From Euryarchaeota archaeon UBA549 (GTDB lineage Archaea > Thermoplasmatota > Poseidoniia > Poseidoniales > Poseidoniaceae): a DNA stretch of 52,136 bases. A program made the position numbers and the translations under genes. Each line of letters begins with the position of its first letter. Position 1 is the first letter of the stretch. Below are positions 44,867 to 52,136 of the stretch, piece by piece. Where the stretch lies: the NCBI GenBank assembly GCA_002495645.1, contig DAGF01000067.1, positions 1 to 52,136 on the forward strand, given 5' to 3'. Below the pieces are notes generated by a model, which was given only the letters and a program-made list of their open reading frames with translations, had not been told where the DNA came from and did not search any database.

Positions 44867-46180
44867 TTACTCGCCGCTTTTTGACACGAGCGCCATCATC
44901 TCGTCAAGCATCCGAGAGATATCGGCACGCTTTGACAGCATGTGAATGGACGTGACCGACTGGTAGAGTTGGCTTTCGTTGACATCGTGGTATTGAGTAA
45001 GTTTTTCCTGCAGGTAATCGATGTCCCTGCATCCGATGAAAGAGAGCATGGCGGCATAGTATTCGTAATCCACCACCGTGCACCGCTGCTTGATGATGTG
45101 GACTCCTTTGGAAACCTCATGCTGAGGGAACACAAATCGCCATTGAGCATTGGTGGTTTCAAAGGAACAAATGCGAACGTTCGCCTCGTTCAGTTCCTGG
45201 AGCAGGTCGCTCAGTTCCAACGCAGCATCTTGTACATAGCGGACCTCTGCGTTCACGCAGGCGACACGGGGGATGCAAGCGATGCCCTTGATGTTGGGTT
45301 CGGTCTCAATGTCAGGGCCAATGACGGTCTTCAGCCCGTTTTCTTTGTAGCGAGACAGGTGGCGGATTTCGATGGGAATACCCATTTCGTAAACGGGTTC
45401 CACCGTTGCAGGGTGAAGAATGGTCGCGTCGGCGTTTGAGAATTCAATGGCTTCACCGTAGCCGAGGTAGGGGATTGGAGCGGATTGTATGCCCCAGCGT
45501 GGGTTCACTGGATAGATGCCAAGCACGTCCTTCCACAACACGACGCGTTGGGCTTGCAAGAGCGCAGCCAGAGCGGTAGCCGTGTGGTCGCTTCCACCCC
45601 GCCCAAGCAGGGCGATGTTCCCATCTGTTCCTTCTCCAAACCAGCCGGTAACGACAGGCACGCCGTGAAACGCGTCTCGGTCGAGTTTCCTTTGAGAACC
45701 TGCGAGGTCAACTTGGGTGGCTGATCCCTCGCCGTTGAGTTGCAAGCCGATGTCTTCAGAGCCAAGCGGGTGGGCGTCGATGCCACGAATCGACAAAGCA
45801 TGAGCGATGACGAGGGCGGATAACCGCTCACCGGACGCCAGAAGCTGATTGTACGCTTGACGATCGTCTCTATCGGTGGCCAAAGCGCTCAGGGACTCCT
45901 CAATTCCGTCCAGCACCCGCTGAAAAATTTCGTAGAGCGGTGATTCGATGAGGGCCGGTGAAAAACGCAAATGATGACTGGCAAGGTCGTTGACCAAGCG
46001 TCCAGCATAACGTGGTTCTTGTGCGGCACGCATCAAACGATCGGTGGTGCCCCAAAGGGCGGAGACGACGAGAACGACCGGATGGTCCGCTTTGGTGATG
46101 ATCTCTGCAATGTTTTCCAAGTCCGATGCATCCCGCAGGCAGGAGCCTCCAAATTTGTGGACCACAGGGAGTTCATTCAT
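44867..46180 (-). CDS. Aspartate kinase
   Basis: A 437-residue enzyme that phosphorylates aspartate, the entry to lysine, threonine and methionine synthesis. Kinase motifs VHKFGGSCL (residues 7-15) and LLGRGGSDHTATAL are present; the C-terminal third holds two ACT-type regulatory segments (IACIPRVACVNAEV and the following helices), suggesting feedback control. ATG 46180 is chosen; the stop of aroC overlaps this start by eight bases. Last gene of the shikimate operon. In archaea aspartate semialdehyde is also a precursor of the DKFP/ADH route, so its place in an aromatic operon makes metabolic sense. Confidence 0.92.
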   Translation of the reverse strand: MNELPVVHKFGGSCLRDASDLENIAEIITKADHPVVLVVSALWGTTDRLMRAAQEPRYAGRLVNDLASHHLRFSPALIESPLYEIFQRVLDGIEESLSALATDRDDRQAYNQLLASGERLSALVIAHALSIRGIDAHPLGSEDIGLQLNGEGSATQVDLAGSQRKLDRDAFHGVPVVTGWFGEGTDGNIALLGRGGSDHTATALAALLQAQRVVLWKDVLGIYPVNPRWGIQSAPIPYLGYGEAIEFSNADATILHPATVEPVYEMGIPIEIRHLSRYKENGLKTVIGPDIETEPNIKGIACIPRVACVNAEVRYVQDAALELSDLLQELNEANVRICSFETTNAQWRFVFPQHEVSKGVHIIKQRCTVVDYEYYAAMLSFIGCRDIDYLQEKLTQYHDVNESQLYQSVTSIHMLSKRADISRMLDEMMALVSKSGE

Positions 46181-47255
46181 CGTCAAAACCTCCACGAATC
46201 ATCAGGTCAGCAACCACCAAGATGGCCATGGCCTCCACCACAGCGACCGCCCGAGGGCCGAGGACAGGGTCGTGCCGGCCTTTGACGACCAACGGTTCTT
46301 GCTGGTTGGTTTTCATGTTCAACGTGTGTTGGACACGAGGAATACTGGAGGGGGGCTTGAACGCGACACGCAGGTGGACGGGTGCACCGGTGGACAAGCC
46401 TGCAAGAGCCCCGTCTGGGCGCTCGCCCAACAGCACCGGGTCATCAGAGGAGCCACCCCACGGGTTGTTGTGCTCACTTCCACGCATGGTTTGGACACCA
46501 AAGCCATGACCGATTTCCACTCCTCTTGCAGCAGGTATGGCCATCATGGCACGTGCGAGCGCCGGTTCAAGTCCGTCAAACCAAGGCTCACCAAGGCCGA
46601 GGGGCAAGCCGAGAACCTGAAGGTCAACCCTTGAGCCGATGGAATCCCGGTCTTTGCGGGTGGTTTCGACCAAATCAGCCATTTTCGCTGCGGCTACTGG
46701 GTCTCGGCACCGGAGTGCTTTGCACGTTTCGTCAGCCCATCGTTCAGGGCAGGAATCCAGCGGTGCTGATTCGATGTTTCCTATGGCACCGAGATGCGCT
46801 TCAACATCAACACTGTGCGAGGAAAGCCACGGGCGCAGAAGGGCGGCGACCGCGACCAAGGGGGCGGTCATGCGAGCACTTGAGGTTCCTCCACCGCGAA
46901 GGTCGGCTTCCCCCTTGGTTCGCTTCATCATCACCATGTCTTGGTGGCCGGGTCGGGGATGGTTGGGCAGAAAACTGTAGTCCGAGGAACGAGCATCCTT
47001 GTTGGCGATGTGAACTTCAATGGCCTCACCGGTCGTCTTGCCGTTGGCAACGCCCGTTCTCCATTCAACTTGGTCGTCCTCCTTCCGCTTACTGCTGTAG
47101 GCTCCACCCGTTTTGCGCAGGGCCATCGCGGCTTGGATTTGCGCCTCGTCAACGGTCAGTCCAGCAGGCATCCCTTCAACCAGCGCGCCGACAAAGGGGC
47201 CGTGGCTTGAGCCACGGAGTGTTACCCGCAAAGCCTCACCAAGACGCATCTGCAT
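46173..47255 (-). CDS. aroC: Chorismate synthase
   Basis: A 360-residue FMN-dependent enzyme making chorismate from 5-enolpyruvyl-shikimate 3-phosphate. Its three family signatures are present: GSSHGPFVGALVEGMP near the start, GGGTSSARMTAPLVAVAA in the middle and GRHDPVLGPRAVAVVEAM near the end, plus PRPGHQDM. ATG 47255 or 47249 are both possible. It lies 42 bases from shikimate kinase. EPSP synthase (aroA) is not in the window. Confidence 0.95.
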   Translation of the reverse strand: MQMRLGEALRVTLRGSSHGPFVGALVEGMPAGLTVDEAQIQAAMALRKTGGAYSSKRKEDDQVEWRTGVANGKTTGEAIEVHIANKDARSSDYSFLPNHPRPGHQDMVMMKRTKGEADLRGGGTSSARMTAPLVAVAALLRPWLSSHSVDVEAHLGAIGNIESAPLDSCPERWADETCKALRCRDPVAAAKMADLVETTRKDRDSIGSRVDLQVLGLPLGLGEPWFDGLEPALARAMMAIPAARGVEIGHGFGVQTMRGSEHNNPWGGSSDDPVLLGERPDGALAGLSTGAPVHLRVAFKPPSSIPRVQHTLNMKTNQQEPLVVKGRHDPVLGPRAVAVVEAMAILVVADLMIRGGFDDE

Positions 47256-47297
47256 GATTCTACGGAGGAACGAACGGCTGGCCCTTTTAGAAGGTGT

Positions 47298-48191
47298 TCA
47301 CTCGAGTTCGTCTTCAATTTCACCAGAGAGGAAGGACGTTTCAATGATCTCAGATTCAGGATACCTGGTGCTGTACCACGATTTTATCCGTTCCACCGTG
47401 GGTTTTTGTTGCGCAGGCACCACAATGACGAGTGCTGGACCTGAACCTGAAATGCCGGCTGAACGAGCGCTGTTCATGAACGAATCATTGGCCATCTTTC
47501 TTCCCTCAGCGTCACGTAGAGCAGCGACGGTGCCACGTCCATTCCACGTCAGCGCCACGAGAGGTTTTGCATCTTGCAGCGCCATCAGGGCTTGTTGAAA
47601 GGCCGTTACTTGAGAGGCGAAATCCTCCAGGGTTGGTTGGTGTATTCGTGGGCCACGCAGGACCAACAAGACCGTCCAATCGTCGCCAGAGAGCCCCGGC
47701 TCGTCCATCAACACGCCTTCGGCAACCGGCGCTTGGACATCAATGAGTTTCCATCCTGGTGTCATGCAAGCCCACGCATCATCGATGGAGCCAGTGAGTG
47801 ACACACCCGAGGATGTCTGCGCTTGAGCTGCTAGGGCCACCATTTCGTGGGGTTCGAGTTGGGTATCGGTCGCTTGGCAGAGGGCTCGCAGCGCAGCGAT
47901 GCAGGTCGCTGCTGATGATTTCAGCCCCTGCTTCTTAGGGATTTTCGAGTTGACGCCCCAATGCAAGTCGTCCCGCTCAAAACCGTCCGGGAGGGGATGA
48001 TTGGCATCCATCCACGCCGAGAGGAGCGCATCAAGAACGCCGTCCTCATCCTTGACGTCGCGTTTGCTGGGGCGGTCAAGAAGGCGAACCGTGATGGGAA
48101 GGTCAAGGGCCATGTTGGCACCGTAGCCAAGGGCTGCGGCGTGGAGAAGGCTGCATGCACCGTGTGCGCTACCCTTTCCGAGAACAGCCAT
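47298..48191 (-). CDS. Archaeal shikimate kinase (GHMP family)
   Basis: A 297-residue GHMP kinase, non-orthologous to bacterial AroK. The ATP loop PKKQGLKSSAAT spans residues 85-97 and the C-terminal motif GISGSGPALVIVV is intact. It begins GKGSAHGACS, as in archaeal shikimate kinases. Start ATG 48191 is four bases after the upstream stop. The aromatic-operon context separates it from homoserine or mevalonate kinases. Confidence 0.9.
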   Translation of the reverse strand: MAVLGKGSAHGACSLLHAAALGYGANMALDLPITVRLLDRPSKRDVKDEDGVLDALLSAWMDANHPLPDGFERDDLHWGVNSKIPKKQGLKSSAATCIAALRALCQATDTQLEPHEMVALAAQAQTSSGVSLTGSIDDAWACMTPGWKLIDVQAPVAEGVLMDEPGLSGDDWTVLLVLRGPRIHQPTLEDFASQVTAFQQALMALQDAKPLVALTWNGRGTVAALRDAEGRKMANDSFMNSARSAGISGSGPALVIVVPAQQKPTVERIKSWYSTRYPESEIIETSFLSGEIEDELE

Positions 48192-48195
48192 AAGC

Positions 48196-49227
48196 TCACC
48201 TTTCTTCGATCTCCCCCTTTACCGGTGAACCGACATGCCGTGCAGCATGACCAACCCACCCCAGAACGATGTCTTCGGGGGCAAGTTCAGTCACGGATAC
48301 GGCTTTTGGCTCATCGGAAAGCAGGCGAACGGTTTCTGCTTGTTGCATGAACACATGAGAATTATTAGCGTTATGGATTGCACGGCTGGTCTCTTTTCCC
48401 GATAGTTTGAGCATGGGACGTTGTTCTATCTTTATCCGACCGAGCACAACAGGGCGAGTGTTTCCTTGGTTGTCAACGGCCAGAAGTTCATCCCCCGCTT
48501 TCAATTCTGACATGTATTTCGTTGACCCATCGGCCATCATCACGTAGGAATGCGGCGCTCCAGCGTTCACCCTGAACGGCCGTGTAGGAACAAAAGTGGA
48601 GGGAATGGTCTCGCTGTGAATGAGGTACAAGACTTGGGCGCTCGACCCAACCAATAACCCCTCCAATTCATGGAATTGCGAGAGGAAATCAAGGCAAAAC
48701 CGGTCGCCAAGACCTGCCTCTTCAACCGATTCGAGCACGATTGACACCAGTGAAACGTGGTCGGTCTTGGTTGCTTGAATGTCTTGGGTTTTCGGGGCTT
48801 TTTCAAGACGTTGGGCTTTGACGCTGAGCGCTGCTTCCAGTATGGCTGGTTGAGATGAAACGACAAGGGCGTCAACGCCTTCCTCAAGTGCAAAACCTGC
48901 GCCTTGTGCTTGAATGGGCGATGAAATCACGGCGGCGATTTTTGTGTGGCTACCGCTTCGGTGGGCGACGAGGTTTTCCAGAGGGATCATCGACCATGTT
49001 TCGCAGTTGACCACAATCCAGTCTACCGTGCCGATATGGGCCATGCCGACTTGCTGTGTTTCCCCGTCCTTGATGTGGACGTAAGCACCGATGACGCGGT
49101 CGCCTTGGAACAACCGGTCGCCTTCCACACGAAGGTGGTCCGGGTGGATGTCGTCTGCCATGATGCGGTCAACACCTTCGGGCATTGGGATGGACGGCGA
49201 ACCTTCCACCTGCATCCAGACTTCCAT
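48196..49227 (-). CDS. 3-Dehydroquinate synthase II
   Basis: A 343-residue archaeal enzyme (AroB') that oxidatively deaminates and cyclises 2-amino-3,7-dideoxy-D-threo-hept-6-ulosonate to 3-dehydroquinate. Diagnostic segments are GLGDRFCLDF, LLVGSSAQVLYL, FVPTRPFRVNAGAPHSYV and YMSELKAGDELL. The first 90 residues are a less conserved domain. It lies nine bases after the stop of the aldolase-type gene that makes its substrate. Confidence 0.93.
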   Translation of the reverse strand: MEVWMQVEGSPSIPMPEGVDRIMADDIHPDHLRVEGDRLFQGDRVIGAYVHIKDGETQQVGMAHIGTVDWIVVNCETWSMIPLENLVAHRSGSHTKIAAVISSPIQAQGAGFALEEGVDALVVSSQPAILEAALSVKAQRLEKAPKTQDIQATKTDHVSLVSIVLESVEEAGLGDRFCLDFLSQFHELEGLLVGSSAQVLYLIHSETIPSTFVPTRPFRVNAGAPHSYVMMADGSTKYMSELKAGDELLAVDNQGNTRPVVLGRIKIEQRPMLKLSGKETSRAIHNANNSHVFMQQAETVRLLSDEPKAVSVTELAPEDIVLGWVGHAARHVGSPVKGEIEER

Positions 49228-49236
49228 GTCATCAAC

Positions 49237-50034
49237 TCACAGGTTGCAGGCTTCCATGGCCGAGGAGGCCGAGGCCCCGTTGTGAACCATCATGACCAAA
49301 GCCTTGGCCATCGCTCCAGGATTGGGGTGTGCGAACACTTGGCGCCCCATGCAAACGCCACTTGCGCCTGCGTTAAGTGCAGATTCCACCATGGTCAGTA
49401 CGCTTCGTGTATCATCGTTGGATGGGCCACCGGCCATCAGCAGAGGAATTGGGGCACTTTTGGCGACCTCGGTGAATGAAGATTCGTCACCGGTCCAAAC
49501 GCACTTTGCTGCATCGCAGCCCAGTTCAAAAGCCAATCGAACCGCATGCGCCTGTGATTTGGTCTTGTCACCTTCCTGGTGGTTGAGGTTGGGTCCGCGT
49601 GCATAGACCATGCCAAAGGCAGGGAGGTCAGCGTGGAGAGCCTGGCGGTTCAATTCGCCCATGCGCTGAATCATCTCCGGTTCGCGTTCGCTTCCCATGT
49701 TGACTTGGCTGGAAACACCGATGCCGCCCCTGGGCAGCGTTTCATCAGCATGGCCGACGAGCACCTTGTTGTTGGACTCGGGGCCTGCGTGGCGGGTGGA
49801 GACGGAGTAATGCACGACCATCCCTGTGGAAGTGCCCTCACACAGATGAGCGTACGTGCTCACCACGCCCTTTTGGGCGACGATGGCGTTCACACCAGCA
49901 TCGATAAGGGATTGGATCAAGTTTTCCAAATCTTCGAGTCCGGGATTGGGATAATCCGATGCCCCGTGGTCGATGGGGATCCACACACCTCGTCCGTTCG
50001 GCAGCAGCGTTGCCAGACGCTGGGCTTTGTCCAT
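49237..50034 (-). CDS. 2-amino-3,7-dideoxy-D-threo-hept-6-ulosonate synthase (ADH synthase)
   Basis: A 265-residue class I aldolase (AroA', MJ0400 type). Active-site residues visible: Asp22 in PIDHG, Tyr143 in MVYARGP and the Schiff-base Lys176 in DAAKCVWTGD. It joins a deoxy-ketohexose phosphate derivative with aspartate semialdehyde, the first step of the archaeal aromatic pathway. Close relatives are archaeal fructose-bisphosphate aldolases, but the adjoining DHQ synthase II settles the role. First structural gene of the operon; aspartate kinase at the end supplies the semialdehyde. Confidence 0.92.
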   Translation of the reverse strand: MDKAQRLATLLPNGRGVWIPIDHGASDYPNPGLEDLENLIQSLIDAGVNAIVAQKGVVSTYAHLCEGTSTGMVVHYSVSTRHAGPESNNKVLVGHADETLPRGGIGVSSQVNMGSEREPEMIQRMGELNRQALHADLPAFGMVYARGPNLNHQEGDKTKSQAHAVRLAFELGCDAAKCVWTGDESSFTEVAKSAPIPLLMAGGPSNDDTRSVLTMVESALNAGASGVCMGRQVFAHPNPGAMAKALVMMVHNGASASSAMEACNL

Positions 50035-50086
50035 GCTCTTCCGAGGTTGCCGCCTTCATCAAAGGTTTGTATGCAGAATGAGGCCT

Positions 50087-50719
50087 CTAGAGTTGGTCGC
50101 CAGCCCACTTCAACACCTCGGCTTCTGCAGTTTGAAGGTGTTCTTGATACGTTGAGCGTGCAATACCCAATATGTCTGCAAGTGCTTGGATGGTGATGGA
50201 TTTCGGTTCGTTGTAGTAGCCGTGCTGGGTGGCCAGACTGTAGCATTCATGCTGCCGTTGGGTCAACACATCAATCAGTGAGTTGCCCTCTTCACGGATG
50301 TCCCTGACCCGAATGTCCGCAGGGGGAAGGAAGACCTTGCTCAATTTGACAAAGGAGGAAATGGCTTGGGGTATGCCCCGGAAGGTCAGGGTCAATGTTC
50401 CGTTTTCAAATTCGGTTGGGAGCATGATGTAGATGTTTTCTGTAGTGGAAGCCAAACACACCAAGGCATGGGTGTTCCAGATGACGAGCGCACCCCCCTC
50501 CCGTTCGTTGACCTCCTGTTCAACGGTGATGTACGGAATCGCTTCAAGGTCCTTCACCGATTTCCCCTCTCTGAAGACGGGGAGGATAATCTGTCGAACC
50601 CCTTCGGGTGTGATGAGAAGGTTGCCAATAAACGAAAGGCGTTGAACAACATCACCAAGAAGTGCGAGGTCGGTGTTTGCGAGGGCCTCTCTGTCCCACG
50701 ATACGGAGACCTCTCTCAT
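50087..50719 (-). CDS. HTH-10 (bacterio-opsin activator-like) transcription regulator
   Basis: A 210-residue archaeal regulator. The C-terminal HTH-10 domain (about 150-205) has LTQRQHECYSLATQHGYYNEP, in two parts, and LADILGIARSTYQEHLQTAEAEVL, typical of Bat-like proteins. The N-terminal part (about 1-140) is a ligand or signal domain of unknown ligand. It lies 52 bases upstream of the aromatic operon on the same strand and is divergent from the coiled-coil gene by 89 bases, so it may control either. Confidence 0.85.
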   Translation of the reverse strand: MREVSVSWDREALANTDLALLGDVVQRLSFIGNLLITPEGVRQIILPVFREGKSVKDLEAIPYITVEQEVNEREGGALVIWNTHALVCLASTTENIYIMLPTEFENGTLTLTFRGIPQAISSFVKLSKVFLPPADIRVRDIREEGNSLIDVLTQRQHECYSLATQHGYYNEPKSITIQALADILGIARSTYQEHLQTAEAEVLKWAGDQL

Positions 50720-50808
50720 GAGTCATGGCGGTTTCTCCACCTTGTTAGAACTTTGGTGATTATGAACGGGCAAGAATGCCCATCGCATGTTTCAAGAGGT
50801 AGTTGGTC

Positions 50809-52136
50809 ATGGATGAAACCATGGAATTGGCCGATTATGTTCTCACCATTGCCCTTGGGGGAGCCTTCCTTCTCGGTTTGATGTTCATCGTCATGCGCCG
50901 AGAAGCGCAAGTCAATCTTCAGAGTGGCATGAGTGCAGAGGGCTTGTTGCAACAGCAATCTGGAATGGGCTTTGGCAAGGCGAAGAAGAACCTTGACCGC
51001 AAGTTGGCGACCATTCAAGACCTTCTCCGACAGCAAAACCAAGGCGACCGGCAACTCGCAGAGGAGCGGTTTAACCGCCGCCGGCAAGAACAAGCTAGTG
51101 CCGAGGAAGAGGCTCGCCGTCAGCGTGAATTGTTGGAAGAGCAGCGCCAGTCTGAACTTGAAGAGGCTCGCCTCCGCGAGGAGGAAGAAGCTGCTCGAAG
51201 AGCCGCTGAACGTGATGAGGAAGAGGCTCGCCTTGCGGAGGAGCAAGAAGCAGCCCGTCAATCCGATTTGGCAGCCGCTGAGGAAGAACGCCTCTCCGAA
51301 ATAGAAGCTGCTCGGCAGCAAGAAATGCTGGAATCCAGAGAAGCGGCCCAACGCGCCATGTCCGAACTTCGCGCTCGGTTGGAGCGTGAAGGGGCCCAAT
51401 CTTCGGACGTGCAGATTTCGCTGATGTGGAACAACTACAACGATTTGGACCTCCATGTCGTCAGTCCATCCGGTGAACGCATCCACGGTGGCAACAAGAA
51501 ATCCGCTTGCGGCGGTGAACTTGACGTTGACGCGAACGTGCGAGCAGAGACTCGCAAACCGGTCGAAAACGTGTTTTGGGAAGAAGGAAAGGCACCCGCA
51601 GGGCGATATCAAGTGTACGTTCACTACTACAAGAAGCACAAAAAGCGACGCAGCAAGGACCCCACCAAGTTCCAGGTCATCATCAACGAAGGTGGCGACC
51701 CACGAGAATACAACGGTGAACTCTCGATGGGCGACCCCATCATGCTGGTTGCAGAATTCAACCTTCCATCCCCCGAAGAGCGAGCCGCTCGTCGAGCAGC
51801 CTTGGAGGAGGAACTCCGCGCTGCCGGCATGGATGTTCCGGAGGCCGCAGCGGCCATTTCGGAAGTTGAGGAAACCCGTCAAGCGGAGATGGAGGCTGCT
51901 GAAGCAGAGCGCCTCGCTGAGATTGAAGCGGCCCGAGAGCAAGAGGTGCTTGAGGCTCAAGCGGCAGCTCAACGCGCCATGTCCGAACTTCAAGCACGTT
52001 TGGAGCGAGAAGGCGCCCAGTCGTCAGATGTGCAGATCTCTTTGATGTGGAACAACTACAACGACCTGGATTTGCACGTCGTGTGTCCATCCGGAGAACG
52101 CATCCACGGGGGCAACAAGAAATCCGCTTGCGGCGG
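50809..52136 (+). CDS. Membrane-anchored coiled-coil protein with tandem DUF2135/YfaP-like domains (partial)
   Basis: Starts at ATG 50809 after AGAGGT and runs off the window with no stop, giving 442 codons. One N-terminal span (about 11-29), a Glu/Arg/Ala-rich coiled coil (about 55-200), a beta-sandwich domain (about 201-325) with SLMWNNYNDLDLHVVSPSGE, GGNKKSACGG, VFWEEGKAPAGRYQVYVHYY and INEGGDPREYNG, then a second coiled coil and the start of a second, nearly identical domain. The pattern LDLHV...PSG.....GG.LDVD...ENVFW...GRY.V matches DUF2135 as in YfaP, a family of unknown function linked to von Willebrand-type proteins. Probably a repetitive envelope or surface-stalk protein; more units are likely outside the window. 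Confidence 0.8.
   Translation, partial: MDETMELADYVLTIALGGAFLLGLMFIVMRREAQVNLQSGMSAEGLLQQQSGMGFGKAKKNLDRKLATIQDLLRQQNQGDRQLAEERFNRRRQEQASAEEEARRQRELLEEQRQSELEEARLREEEEAARRAAERDEEEARLAEEQEAARQSDLAAAEEERLSEIEAARQQEMLESREAAQRAMSELRARLEREGAQSSDVQISLMWNNYNDLDLHVVSPSGERIHGGNKKSACGGELDVDANVRAETRKPVENVFWEEGKAPAGRYQVYVHYYKKHKKRRSKDPTKFQVIINEGGDPREYNGELSMGDPIMLVAEFNLPSPEERAARRAALEEELRAAGMDVPEAAAAISEVEETRQAEMEAAEAERLAEIEAAREQEVLEAQAAAQRAMSELQARLEREGAQSSDVQISLMWNNYNDLDLHVVCPSGERIHGGNKKSACG
51277..52136 (+). repeat. 621-base direct repeat within the coiled-coil/DUF2135 gene
   Basis: Positions from 51277 recur from 51898 with an exact offset of 621 bases (207 codons). Unit one is 51277-51897; unit two is cut by the window end. 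Over the last 58 visible residues only two amino acids differ, while many third codon positions differ, so the protein repeat is held by selection or gene conversion rather than being a very recent copy. Confidence 0.85.

Noticed and set aside
50716..51993. A 425-residue open frame on the minus strand
   Set aside because: It is antisense to the coiled-coil/DUF2135 gene, and is open only because Glu/Ala/Arg codons lack stops on the complement; its Leu/Phe/Ser-rich translation is not protein-like.

Overview
The window reads as a compact archaeal chromosome segment, most consistent with a planktonic marine euryarchaeon of the Marine Group II / Poseidoniia type. The archaeal assignment rests on the archaeal form of the early shikimate pathway (ADH synthase, 3-dehydroquinate synthase II, GHMP-type shikimate kinase), archaeal FAD synthetase RibL, an HTH-10 (Bat-like) regulator, and short AT-rich TATA-like boxes that sometimes sit about 25 bases from an ATG. 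The Marine Group II assignment is an inference from gene content: bacterial-type glycerol-3-phosphate dehydrogenase, many lipobox proteins, very long multi-pass membrane proteins and tight packing. No rRNA, tRNA, CRISPR array, insertion sequence or prophage gene was recognised, and no gap between genes exceeds about 190 bases.

Left part (1-7.6 kb): the end of a phosphonate-type ABC permease; a minus-strand group of endonuclease IV-like protein, GpsA and a small winged-helix-like protein; a plus-strand riboflavin operon ribB-ribL-ribE-ribH that mixes archaeal RibL with a bacterial-type riboflavin synthase; then a minus-strand pair, PhnD-like binding lipoprotein and PQQ-type sugar dehydrogenase lipoprotein. 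Middle left (7.7-16.4 kb): a membrane phosphotransferase resembling eukaryotic GPI ethanolamine-phosphate transferases, a Cys-rich zinc-ribbon protein, a saccharopine dehydrogenase-like enzyme, an NTF2-like protein, a dolichol-kinase-like membrane protein, thioredoxin reductase, a MoeB/ThiF-rhodanese fusion, and a receiver protein with Glu in place of the phospho-acceptor Asp.

Middle (16.3-34.3 kb): MFS transporter, fused 2-oxoacid dehydrogenase E1, aquaporin, Na+/Ca2+-exchanger-type protein, acyl-CoA dehydrogenase, an unknown acidic protein, molybdenum-cofactor genes mocA and xdhC, oligoribonuclease, a 1374-residue protein with roughly 35 membrane spans, a subtilisin-like protease, a thioredoxin-like lipoprotein and a calcium-repeat surface protein. 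At 34.3-38.7 kb lies a three-subunit molybdenum hydroxylase whose FAD subunit carries the extra Cys cluster typical of 4-hydroxybenzoyl-CoA reductase; mocA and xdhC, 9 kb away, probably serve it.

Right part (38.7-52.1 kb): a secreted anchored protein, a MoxR / DUF58 / DUF4350-like operon with an extra membrane protein, a minus-strand aromatic amino acid operon (aroA'-aroB'-aroK'-aroC-aspartate kinase) preceded by an HTH-10 regulator, and, running off the right edge, a membrane-anchored coiled-coil protein with tandem 207-residue units that contain a DUF2135/YfaP-like domain. All assignments come from reading translated sequence and remembered family motifs; no database search was run.
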